Shown: in pieces, positions 1 to 8,031 of the stretch
Layout: each line of letters begins with the position of its first letter
Position numbering within the stretch: position 1 is the first letter of the stretch
Source: an uncultured Lachnospiraceae bacterium
GTDB taxonomy: Bacteria; Bacillota; Clostridia; Lachnospirales; Lachnospiraceae
Assembly (NCBI GenBank): GCA_934401915.1
Contig: CAKRSV010000020.1
Location: 1-10,617 of the forward strand
Direction of reading: 5' to 3'
DNA: 10,617 nucleotides
Translations under genes and position numbers: made by a program
Notes under the pieces: model-generated
Databases searched by the model: none
Told to the model about the DNA's origin: nothing
Seen by the model: the letters and a program-made list of their open reading frames with translations, nothing else

Positions 1-71
1 CTACTCATTCCCAACTGTTTACGTTCCAACCTCTCTTATTCTCCTTTGGCTGCTTTAGAGCTTTATGTTAA

Positions 72-722
72 AGAAGTCAACTCCTGGAGTTACCTGCAAA
101 TCTGCGCCACTACTTCGCCGACAAGGCAACATCCAAAGGGCTTGTGCGCATATCTTTTGCTTCCCCAACTCCAAAGCATTATATGTATATAGGACGCAAC
201 CATACATTCGTAGAGGATTTGAGCCGTGCCGTTGTCAACGATTCCGTCAATGGTGGCGAATTGGGAGCATGCCGAGCTTTGGTAATGGCAACAACAGAAG
301 TGAAGAAACGAACCACCATTCTATTGATGCGTGTTCGTAGTGTTATCCGTGACAAAAAGATAGAGAACCGAGAACTGGTGGGTGAAGAAATGATATTTGT
401 GGGCTATCGTGGAAAGATAGAAAACCACGATTTCCTTACACAGGAAGAAGCCAAACAGCTTTTCCTGCACTCAATGGCATCTGGCGATATGGACTTGCCT
501 ACACAGAAGACTCTTCTTTCAAATGCCATCCGTTGGATTAACAATGAGACAGAACTTCGCCAACACACAGATGAGATAGCCCTGGAAAGAGCTTCACATC
601 TGGTAGAAGCTTTCGCCAAGTATCGCACCTACCTGAAGGCATCAGAGTACCAAGTGGTAGAACCTGTATTGCCTATGGATGTGATTGCTGCTTATCTGTT
701 TGTGCCACAAATAAATATCTAA
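72..722 (+). CDS. C-terminal part of DrmD-like SNF2-family helicase (5' end outside window, probable frameshift)
   Basis: This is the tail of a larger protein; no helicase motor motif is inside the window. The frame is open from 72, just after a TAA at 69-71. The GTG at 144 is probably an internal valine codon, because the residues before it (LLELPANLRHYF...SKGLVRISFA) read as normal protein. Visible blocks are IGRNHTFVEDLSRAVV, a charged stretch with RALVMATTEVKKRTTILLMRVR, and the terminal PMDVIAAYLFVPQ. This pattern resembles, from memory, the C-terminal region of SNF2 helicases that sit before Eco57I-type methylases, such as DrmD of class 1 DISARM. Bases 1-71 are open in another frame (reading ...PLAALELYVKEVNSW), so the gene is either frameshifted or hit by a sequencing error near 72-90. 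It ends 6 bases before the methylase gene, which implies one operon. DrmD assignment is moderate; 'helicase-associated tail' is safer. Confidence 0.6.
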   Translation, partial: RSQLLELPANLRHYFADKATSKGLVRISFASPTPKHYMYIGRNHTFVEDLSRAVVNDSVNGGELGACRALVMATTEVKKRTTILLMRVRSVIRDKKIENRELVGEEMIFVGYRGKIENHDFLTQEEAKQLFLHSMASGDMDLPTQKTLLSNAIRWINNETELRQHTDEIALERASHLVEAFAKYRTYLKASEYQVVEPVLPMDVIAAYLFVPQINI

Positions 723-728
723 TTCATT

Positions 729-3700
729 ATGGACTATACAAGTATTCATATATATGGTCATCTCCTCTCTGATGACATCCTGCATAACATAGAGCGCGAC
801 AACACGCTCAACGGCAACCGTGACCAGGATTTCGGAATGGATATTTCCGTATCTTCGGCTATAGACTACGTATGGAGCAGCCTGCGCAACGATTGGAACT
901 TCTACAAGGAACGTGCCAACAATGAGCGATTGGTCAACAAGGATCCATACGGAACCCGTCGTGCCCGTGATCTGATGGAACGACTGTTCCAAAGCTTAGG
1001 CTATTCACTCGACCGCCAGGCCACCAATATAGAAGTGGCTGGCACCAACTACGACATTAGCTATACCTGCCACGACCTGGGTAAAATGCCATTCATTATC
1101 ATAGGTGAGGGTATCAGTGCCGACGGAAACATTGATACCCTGGACAAGTGTTCCCTCGACTATCGTGCCAAAGGCGGCATGCGCAAGAAGTCGGCTCATG
1201 CCACTATGCTCGAATATCTCAACGCCACTGAGAATGTATATGGCATCATCAGCAACGGACAAATCCTGCGAATCATCCGCAACTCCGGACAGCTGGTGAA
1301 GCTCACCTATATAGAGTTTGACCTCCGCCGTATGCTGGAGGAAGACAAATACACCGAGTTCTGCCTGATGTTCCGTCTGCTTCACGCTTCCCGTTTCCGC
1401 ACAAGCGGTGACGAGCCATGCGTGATGGAACGCTGGTTTAACATGAGCATCGAGTCGGGCAACCGTATTCGCAATGGCTTGTCTCGTGCCGTGCAAACCA
1501 CAATGGAAACCATCGGAAATGCCGTATTGACATCAGAAGGTGAAGGTAATAACGCATTGCGCGAAGCCTTCGCCAATGGAACGATGGATGCAACCCAACT
1601 CAACAAGGAACTCATCCACTTCATCTACCGTCTCCTCTTCCTGTTTATCATTGAGGATAGAGGATTGGTTTATCAGATTCCCGACTCACCTGATGCTCCA
1701 GATTACAAGCAGTTATGCCAGTGGCAGGACATCTACAAGAAGTTCTATGCAGCAAGCCGTCTGCGCCATCTCTCGGAATTAGCGTACCTGAAACAACGCC
1801 AGTATTCCGACCTATGGCAGGGATTGATGGATACTTTCCATCTCTTCGAGCCAGATACTTTTGGCGAGAAACTGGGCATCAAGCCATTGGGTGGTGTACT
1901 CTTTGGCACAGAAACCCTGCATTGGCTGAAACAATGCCAGGTAAGCAACAAGGATTTGCTCGCTGCATTCTCTGCTCTCAATGAGTTTGAAGACGAGCGT
2001 CAGCAGAAAGTAAAGATCAACTATTCCTCTCTCGACGTAGAGGAGTTTGGTTCTGTATATGAAGGCATTCTCGAAATGCGCCCATTCGTACAGCCGGGTG
2101 TTGCCGCTTCCGACTGGCAGTTTGGTTTCGTTGGCGGTTTAGACCGTCAAAGCACTTCTTCTTATTATACACGTCCAGACTTGGTACAGAATCTTATCAA
2201 GACAACACTAGAACCTGTCATCAAGGAAAAGATTGCAGCACAGACTACCACAGAAGAGAAGGTAAAGGCATTGCTCAACATGAAGGTTTGTGATGCAGCA
2301 AGTGGCTCCGGACATATTGTATTGGCGATGGCTCGCACCATTGCCTGGTATATCTGTACCCTCCGCACAGGTGAGGACAACCCGGCTTCGCTGGATTATC
2401 GTCAGGCGCTTCGTGAGGTTATCTCCCGCTGTGTTTATGCCGTAGATTACAACCCCGATGCCGTAGAACTTTGCAAAGTAGTATTATGGATTGAAGGTTA
2501 TTGCGCAGGCAAGCCACTTTCATTCCTCGATCATCATATCCGTTGCGGTAATTCCGTTTTGGGAGTTTCCGACTTGCAGATGCTGATAGATGGTGTACCA
2601 GACAAGGCTTTGACTGCAGAGGACAAAGATACGTTGAAAGCTTTGAAGAAGATGAACCAGGAAGCCGTAAAAGCAGTAAACGGAACTTTAGATAATGAGC
2701 CAACATTAGGTTTGGAAGATTCCTTTGGTGTTGAGAATATGTCTGCTGCCCAGATTGGTTTAGCTGATAAGATTCGCTTTATCAACCACTTACCAGAAGA
2801 TACTTTAGAGGAAGAAATCATCAAACAGGAACGCTGGAAGGAGCTGATGGAGTCTGCACGAGTAGATTGTCTGCGCCGTGCATGCGACATCTATACCTGT
2901 GCATTTTACCATACTGTTCAAAAAGACGAACTTTATAAAGATAATGGAGGCAGCAATAAAGAACTGCTTCTGGAAGCAGAGGTTCCATATACAAAGACCG
3001 TGATGCGTGCGCTTCAGGAAATTAGTGCAATGGAATGCCTTGAAAAAGGCAAGCCACTGCCTACTTACTATCGCCAGCTCTCTGCCGACTTCAAGACGGA
3101 AGTAAAGCGTATGGCTGATGAACAGCGTTTCTTCCATTGGTGCGTGGAGTTCCCTGAGGTATTTGCTGCCAATAAGGGATTTGACGTCATGTGCGGTAAT
3201 CCGCCATGGGATAAGATTAAGGTGGAAGACAAGAAATGGTTTGAGAGTCACAATCGTGCCGACATTGTAAATGCTGGCACAGCAAGCCAACGCAAAGAAG
3301 CGATAGAAGCCTTACAGACTTCAGACCCAACATTATATAAGAAATATGCCAAGGCTCTTGCAGATGCAGAAGCCCTTAGCCGCTTCGCCCGTTTAGCAGG
3401 CAGATTTGATTTGACTGCTACTGGAGACATAGACCTGTACCCTATGTTTGCAGAATTATGCCTCTCTTTCTCAAAAGAGGCATGGGGACTTGTTTTGCCT
3501 ACGGGTATCGCAGTAAATGATAGCAACAAGGCATTCTTCTCGAAGTTGATTGATGAAAACAGATTGGTTTCATTATACGATTTTGAAAACAAGGAAGGCT
3601 TATTCGACATTCATCGAATGTTCAAATTCTGCCTATTAGTAGCAAGTAAACCACAAGATAAACCTCGTATTGTAAAAGGCGGTTTCTACTTAAATCGTCT

Positions 3701-4874
3701 TGATCATTTGTTAGATCCTCGTCGCATATATTCTTTGCAGACGAGCGACTTTGCACGTCTTAATCCCAACACAAAAACTTGCCCAGTATTCCGTACAAGC
3801 CGTGACGCAAAGCTGACTGCTAAGATTTACCGAAACTCCACTATTTTATATAATGAAGTTACGGGAGAAAATCCTTGGAATGTAAAATTCGCAAGAATGC
3901 TTGATATGTCTAACGATTCCTATCTCTTCCGAACTTATGCACAACTGACAGAACTTGGCGCAACTCTGAATGGCAATACATTCACAACAGTAGATGGTGA
4001 AACATACGTTCCACTCTATGAAGGTAAGATGCTCTGGCACTACAACCACCATTATGGCTCATGGCCTATAGAAGGAGAACGCCCAAATTCCATCAACATG
4101 ACTTCTTTGGATGAACTTAGTAATCCTAACAGCCATATCATGCCATGGTATTGGGTGCCATTGTCTGCTGTAAAGGACAGACAGGTGAAGAAGGACAAAG
4201 ATGGAAATGTCGTGTGGGAGTGGAAGCATAAGTGGATACTTGGATATAGAAAAATTAGTAATGCTACAAATGAAAGAACATTCATAGCCTCGCTATTTCC
4301 TTCAAATAAAGGTGCGGGGGATAGTATTATAGAAATATACATAGACCAGATACCAAACTCAACTATTTTACAAGGTCTTATCACATCTATGCCTTTCGAT
4401 TATTCTGTTAAACAGAAAATGGGAGGTTCTAACATGAATACTTTTATAACAAAGCAGCTTCCTGTCCTCACCCCCGACCAAATCCCCCCAACCATGCAAT
4501 GGCAGATTGTGAAGCGCGTAGCCGAGCTATGCTATTTCAATCACGACATGGATGGTTGGGCATCTGAATTATGGGAAGAAATGAACGAAGAGCAGCGAGC
4601 AGAGCTACCACAACTGGGGACACAGCAGCCTTGGATTTACAATCCTGAGCGCAGAGCCATCCTTCAAGCCGAGCTTGATGCCATCTTTGCCCATCTCTAT
4701 GGCCTCAACACTGAAGATCTCCGTTATATCCTAGACCCAGAAGATGTCTGTGGTAAAGGCTGCATCAACGAGACCTTCCGTGTGCTAAAAGACAACGAGA
4801 TACGTCAGTACGGAGAATACCGCACCAAACGCCTCGTCCTCGAAACATGGAATAAATTTGAATTTGACAGATAA
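729..4874 (+). CDS. Eco57I/DrmMI-like N6-adenine DNA methyltransferase, 1381 aa
   Basis: This is a large class I SAM-dependent DNA methyltransferase expected to methylate adenine N6 in a specific site. The N-terminal region (about 1-230) resembles the N-terminal domain of type IIG-like proteins (NYDISY..., NGQILRIIRNSG...), but I see no clear PD-(D/E)xK triad, so cleavage is not supported. STSSYYTRPDLVQNLI (from residue 475) leads into the methylase core. SAM motif I is DAASGSGH (522-529) and catalytic motif IV is NPPW (824-827). The C-terminal half carries a probable target recognition region, ending with the family-typical GGSNMNTFITKQLPV (from 1232) and a helical tail. The ATG at 729 follows the helicase stop by 6 bases, so the two are probably co-transcribed. 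Known class 1 DISARM has this helicase then methylase order. No frameshift is seen. DrmMI is the best guess; another Eco57I-type orphan or type IIG methylase is the alternative. Confidence 0.85.
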   Translation: MDYTSIHIYGHLLSDDILHNIERDNTLNGNRDQDFGMDISVSSAIDYVWSSLRNDWNFYKERANNERLVNKDPYGTRRARDLMERLFQSLGYSLDRQATNIEVAGTNYDISYTCHDLGKMPFIIIGEGISADGNIDTLDKCSLDYRAKGGMRKKSAHATMLEYLNATENVYGIISNGQILRIIRNSGQLVKLTYIEFDLRRMLEEDKYTEFCLMFRLLHASRFRTSGDEPCVMERWFNMSIESGNRIRNGLSRAVQTTMETIGNAVLTSEGEGNNALREAFANGTMDATQLNKELIHFIYRLLFLFIIEDRGLVYQIPDSPDAPDYKQLCQWQDIYKKFYAASRLRHLSELAYLKQRQYSDLWQGLMDTFHLFEPDTFGEKLGIKPLGGVLFGTETLHWLKQCQVSNKDLLAAFSALNEFEDERQQKVKINYSSLDVEEFGSVYEGILEMRPFVQPGVAASDWQFGFVGGLDRQSTSSYYTRPDLVQNLIKTTLEPVIKEKIAAQTTTEEKVKALLNMKVCDAASGSGHIVLAMARTIAWYICTLRTGEDNPASLDYRQALREVISRCVYAVDYNPDAVELCKVVLWIEGYCAGKPLSFLDHHIRCGNSVLGVSDLQMLIDGVPDKALTAEDKDTLKALKKMNQEAVKAVNGTLDNEPTLGLEDSFGVENMSAAQIGLADKIRFINHLPEDTLEEEIIKQERWKELMESARVDCLRRACDIYTCAFYHTVQKDELYKDNGGSNKELLLEAEVPYTKTVMRALQEISAMECLEKGKPLPTYYRQLSADFKTEVKRMADEQRFFHWCVEFPEVFAANKGFDVMCGNPPWDKIKVEDKKWFESHNRADIVNAGTASQRKEAIEALQTSDPTLYKKYAKALADAEALSRFARLAGRFDLTATGDIDLYPMFAELCLSFSKEAWGLVLPTGIAVNDSNKAFFSKLIDENRLVSLYDFENKEGLFDIHRMFKFCLLVASKPQDKPRIVKGGFYLNRLDHLLDPRRIYSLQTSDFARLNPNTKTCPVFRTSRDAKLTAKIYRNSTILYNEVTGENPWNVKFARMLDMSNDSYLFRTYAQLTELGATLNGNTFTTVDGETYVPLYEGKMLWHYNHHYGSWPIEGERPNSINMTSLDELSNPNSHIMPWYWVPLSAVKDRQVKKDKDGNVVWEWKHKWILGYRKISNATNERTFIASLFPSNKGAGDSIIEIYIDQIPNSTILQGLITSMPFDYSVKQKMGGSNMNTFITKQLPVLTPDQIPPTMQWQIVKRVAELCYFNHDMDGWASELWEEMNEEQRAELPQLGTQQPWIYNPERRAILQAELDAIFAHLYGLNTEDLRYILDPEDVCGKGCINETFRVLKDNEIRQYGEYRTKRLVLETWNKFEFDR

Positions 4875-4884
4875 TTTTAACAAT

Positions 4885-6111
4885 ATGAATAATTTTATTA
4901 AAAATCATTTGAATACAGAGAACCTTCTAAATGAAGTCTTTTTATACTACACTCAATCCACCGAATTTAATGGCATGCCATTAAGTTCGGTAACGTCATG
5001 TTCCCAAGAAAAAGCAAAAATCGTTATATCGAAATTAATAGAGAAGGGAGACATCTGTGTTCTCTCTTCTAAATTTGACAATAATCCCAATATAATCAGA
5101 TTTGGTTTTCCTTCCATAGAAGAACAAATTGAATACGTACAAAACTATTCTTTCAATGAAGAATTAGTTTTGTACCCTTCTCCAAATTACTTAGAGAAGA
5201 ATATAAACATTTCTAAAATTGATCAATACCCTTTCAAGTGTAAAATGGCAACAGGTTATCCACAGCTAAAAGCGTGCTTCTTTGAATATAACGTATTGCA
5301 ACATTATGCATATGATCCAAGAATGAATCTAAAGTTCAATGATTACCAAGGAGAAATTCATTCTGATAATGACATAAATAGCACACAATACATAAATTTA
5401 AAGACCTTTGGAATCGGTAGAAATAAAGAGGATTTTGTAATTGTAGCATTTCCACGAGACCTACAAAATATGTCTTCTATGAACCAAAGTATATGGTTTG
5501 GTCATATGATAAAAGAGACTACAAATTGTAAAATATTAAAAGATTACTTTGATAATCTTTTCAATGCATCGTGGCATTTTCCTGACACTATTTACAGAGC
5601 TATATTAAAAGAAATCGTAAACATAAGTGATTTAACAATAGAAGCTTTCGGTATGTCTCTTTTTAGAAAGACATACATAAAGGAAAATCTTGAAAAATTT
5701 GACATGCTTCCTTTTCCTAGCCTCGAAAGCTACAATCTGTTTCTATTATTGTTAGAAAAAATCGTAATATCAAACATAAACGTAGATTTCTTTAAAAAAA
5801 TCATGTCTATAAAACAAGACAATGGAAATATAAGAGGAACATTAGATTGTCTTAATGAGTGGATCAATCATATAAATAGTAGTATTTGCAATGACATCTT
5901 AAGTCCATTAAAGCAATTGCGAAAAGAAAGACAAACGCCAGCTCATAAAATACAATCAAATGATTATGCAAATGAATATTTGTCTAAACAACATTCCTTA
6001 TGCAAATCAATTTATAGAAGTTTATATTTGCTAAGATGTCTTTTACAAACACATCCCAAGCTAAGAAATATAAAAATAAAATATGCTAACACTTGTTATA
6101 TAGAATTATAA
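4885..6111 (+). CDS. Unknown protein, possible winged helix N-terminus and R-x4-H C-terminal motif, 408 aa
   Basis: I do not recognise the family. The preferred start is the ATG at 4885, ten bases after the methylase stop. An in-frame TTG at 4858 would add nine residues and overlap the methylase by 17 bases. The first 60 or so residues (NEVFLYYTQSTEFNG...SSVTSCSQEKAKIVISKLIEKGDICVLSS) look like a winged helix-turn-helix. The middle is mixed and uncharacterised. The C-terminal third is helical and contains LRKERQTPAHKIQ (from residue 345), where R349-QTPA-H354 fits the R-x4-6-H spacing of HEPN ribonucleases; the second residue (Q) is not the usual N, D or H, so this is only suggestive. Base composition falls sharply at the start of this gene (14 of 60 G/C at 5761-5820, against 28 of 60 at 4801-4860), which suggests separate ancestry from the methylase. 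No signal peptide or membrane segment is evident, so it is probably cytoplasmic. Confidence 0.75.
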   Translation: MNNFIKNHLNTENLLNEVFLYYTQSTEFNGMPLSSVTSCSQEKAKIVISKLIEKGDICVLSSKFDNNPNIIRFGFPSIEEQIEYVQNYSFNEELVLYPSPNYLEKNINISKIDQYPFKCKMATGYPQLKACFFEYNVLQHYAYDPRMNLKFNDYQGEIHSDNDINSTQYINLKTFGIGRNKEDFVIVAFPRDLQNMSSMNQSIWFGHMIKETTNCKILKDYFDNLFNASWHFPDTIYRAILKEIVNISDLTIEAFGMSLFRKTYIKENLEKFDMLPFPSLESYNLFLLLLEKIVISNINVDFFKKIMSIKQDNGNIRGTLDCLNEWINHINSSICNDILSPLKQLRKERQTPAHKIQSNDYANEYLSKQHSLCKSIYRSLYLLRCLLQTHPKLRNIKIKYANTCYIEL

Positions 6112-6200
6112 TCATTGCAGACGTTAAGATCGCCCAGAAAAGTAGCAAGTTCTTGGGTGACATCTTTATCGATAAACAAAAATATCTGAAAATAACATGA
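6090..6200 (+). pseudogene. GC-richer coding-like remnant (3' scrap of a lost gene, or tiny coupled ORF)
   Basis: The gap between the two AT-rich genes is open in one frame from 6090 to a TGA at 6198-6200. From 6114 it reads like real protein (ADVKIAQKSSKFLGDIFID, then a lysine-rich end). Its codons (gac, aag, atc, gcc, cag) end in G or C far more than those of either neighbour, and 21 of the 50 bases at 6121-6170 are G/C. The stop overlaps the next start as ATGA. There is no ATG; only a TTG at 6093 inside the previous gene could start it (35 aa). I infer the 3' end of an older gene left behind when the AT-rich gene before it was inserted or exchanged, with the stop still coupled to the following start. 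A chance open frame is possible at this length. Confidence 0.35.
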
Positions 6201-7945
6201 ATGGTAGACAGATAGAACAAATAGCAGTAGGAGCAGTAAAAGACATTTTTTTGAAAAATGGTCTTTTTAATCCATGCATTTCAGAAAATGACCGTGAGCC
6301 TCATTGGGATGGTTTCATTTATTTGCAAAATAAAAATCAAACAACGATTCGTATTGCAGTGCAGGTAAAAGGGAAGACCATAAACAGAATTCCCAATACC
6401 CCATCATACCCTATCAGGCTAACTGACTTACATGCCTATAAGAGAGATGGAGGCATACTTTACTTTGTTGTTTTTATAACAGAGAAAGGAAACTTTGTAT
6501 ATTTTGCGAAATTAGCGCCAATAGATTTAAGACGATACATCCAAAAAGCAAATAATCAGAATAAAGTATCAGTAAGACTATCACCATTCAACCAAGATTC
6601 CATGTCTCTTGAAAACGACTTACGCGATTTCCACCGTGACTGTAAAAAGCAAATTTCTTTTACAGACAAAAAGATTTTATCTCTTGAAGAAGTTAACAAG
6701 TATGGCTATAAAATAACGGCAACAGTTTCTGGATGCAAAACTAAAGAGGAAGCACTATCCAAACTCGTTAGCCAACCAATATATCTTTATGCTGAAACTG
6801 GTGAAAATGGGGTAAGCACTGAATATCCTATCGGAGACCAACCATATACTGTATATAGTTGCATCCATGTAAAAGAAGATGTCAAAGTTGCAAAAAAAGT
6901 ATATTACACAGAATATGACATTTATCAAAATAAAGATATAGAAATTGTAAATATTGGTAATTTCTTAACAATTATCATTATCAATAAGAAGATAAATTGT
7001 ATAAAATTTAATTCTAACAATCTCCACATTTGTACTCGTCTCCACGAATTAGAGTTTTTGCGTGATAGCTTAAAGAATAAAACCATATGCTATGGAGAAA
7101 ACAAAGTTCAAATAAAAAAGATTTCTCCTTCAGACTACAAAGGAGTTGAAGAAGAATATAAAAGATGGTATAGAGCAAAAATGCTGTACGAGCAAATGGG
7201 CATTACAGCAGACGTAAACATCGGTGATTTAAACGATGAAGATGCTGCATGCCTAGATTTATTGGGACAAGCTATCATCGACAAAAAGCCAATATTTCAA
7301 AACCACGAGTTAAATCCAATTACTACAGCAACTATAGGGAAATACCATTTTCTATTGTTTGCCACCAAACTGTCCAATGGGAAATATAAAGTCGAAGAGT
7401 TTTTTAAATATGCAAATAAATTAGTCTTTGCATACGAAAATTCAAAGGGCGACAAGCTTATAAGTTCTCCATTTACTCCTATATTTTACAATAAGGATTT
7501 TACAACTGCACACAATATCAATTACTCAACCCTTGTTTCAAGTTATGAGTTTGCTTCACAATACAATCATGACATTTACAACAGAGCAACAAATGACATT
7601 TTATTGGCATTAAAAACATACGACAGTTTATCTATTAAAAATCCAAAGCTTTTACAAGGTATCAAAACCTTATCAAAATGGATTCTGGATAAAACTACAG
7701 AGAATAAAATCTGCCATACAATAAACTTTTTTCAAATCATAAAGAGAGAGAGAAATTTAACTTCGGAAGAAAAATATTCATTGATAAACCTTTTGGAAGA
7801 TTCAGGAATTAGCAATGAAGAAAAAACTGCTATACATTTATTATTAGAAAATAAAACAATAGCTGAAATCTATTTCAAAAAGTTACCAAAAAAACAACAA
7901 AAAATGTTTGCTTCCCTTCCGATTTCGTTCTTTATGAATGAATAG
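6197..7945 (+). CDS. DUF4365-domain (PD-(D/E)xK-like) protein, 582 aa
   Basis: The first 140 or so residues match the DUF4365 pattern, a nuclease-like fold common in prokaryotic defence loci. There is an N-terminal helix with E7 (RQIEQIAVGAVKDIF), then HWDGFIYL with D38, then IAVQVKGK with Q56-V-K58. The D...QxK arrangement is what a PD-(D/E)xK active site of the QxK type would need, so metal-dependent cleavage of nucleic acid is plausible but unproven. The long C-terminal portion (about 150-582) matches nothing I know; it has mixed alpha/beta character and a helical, lysine-rich end (FKKLPKKQQKMFASLP). The gene is very AT-rich (9 of 60 G/C at 6961-7020). The ATG overlaps the stop of the preceding remnant frame (ATGA). 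No promoter of Bacteroidota type is evident just upstream, so it is probably transcribed with the gene before it. The domain call is fairly secure; the role as a restriction effector is inferred from context. Confidence 0.75.
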   Translation: MNGRQIEQIAVGAVKDIFLKNGLFNPCISENDREPHWDGFIYLQNKNQTTIRIAVQVKGKTINRIPNTPSYPIRLTDLHAYKRDGGILYFVVFITEKGNFVYFAKLAPIDLRRYIQKANNQNKVSVRLSPFNQDSMSLENDLRDFHRDCKKQISFTDKKILSLEEVNKYGYKITATVSGCKTKEEALSKLVSQPIYLYAETGENGVSTEYPIGDQPYTVYSCIHVKEDVKVAKKVYYTEYDIYQNKDIEIVNIGNFLTIIIINKKINCIKFNSNNLHICTRLHELEFLRDSLKNKTICYGENKVQIKKISPSDYKGVEEEYKRWYRAKMLYEQMGITADVNIGDLNDEDAACLDLLGQAIIDKKPIFQNHELNPITTATIGKYHFLLFATKLSNGKYKVEEFFKYANKLVFAYENSKGDKLISSPFTPIFYNKDFTTAHNINYSTLVSSYEFASQYNHDIYNRATNDILLALKTYDSLSIKNPKLLQGIKTLSKWILDKTTENKICHTINFFQIIKRERNLTSEEKYSLINLLEDSGISNEEKTAIHLLLENKTIAEIYFKKLPKKQQKMFASLPISFFMNE

Positions 7946-7968
7946 TGGTATATATTTGTTAACTTACT

Positions 7969-7992
7969 CTATAATTATTGAAGTTATTATAG
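7969..7992. promoter_or_regulatory. Dyad CTATAAT-N10-ATTATAG overlapping the -33 region (possible operator)
   Basis: Two perfect 7-bp inverted arms (7969-7975 and 7986-7992) flank a 10-base spacer that contains the TTG at 7978-7980, the likely -33 element of the promoter just downstream. The position would suit a repressor that blocks this promoter. The arms are purely AT-rich apart from their ends, in an AT-rich gap, so chance is a real alternative. Confidence 0.25.
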
Positions 7993-8009
7993 AAAAGTTC
8001 GTACCTTTG
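7977..8009 (+). promoter_or_regulatory. Bacteroidota-type promoter for the AlbA_2 gene
   Basis: TACCTTTG at 8002-8009 matches the Bacteroidota -7 consensus TAnnTTTG exactly. ATTG at 7977-7980, 21 bases upstream, is a near match to the -33 TTTG element. The -7 box lies 22 bases before the ATG at 8032, leaving a short leader that is A-rich with no Shine-Dalgarno, as is usual in this phylum. This makes the 562-aa gene a separate transcription unit. Confidence 0.65.
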
Positions 8010-8031
8010 TATAAAAATTAAATATTGAACA

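Noticed and set aside
144..722. A complete 192-residue gene starting at GTG 144
   Set aside because: The same frame is protein-like for 24 codons before this GTG, so it is more likely an internal valine of a longer helicase.
1005..1496. 163-codon minus-strand open frame, and similar minus-strand frames within 404-4384 and 8043-9243
   Set aside because: All lie opposite a well-supported + strand gene and are shadows of its codon use.
4858..4884. TTG start at 4858 for the unknown protein
   Set aside because: It needs a rare start codon and a 17-base overlap, while an ATG at 4885 lies just after the methylase stop; it is not excluded.
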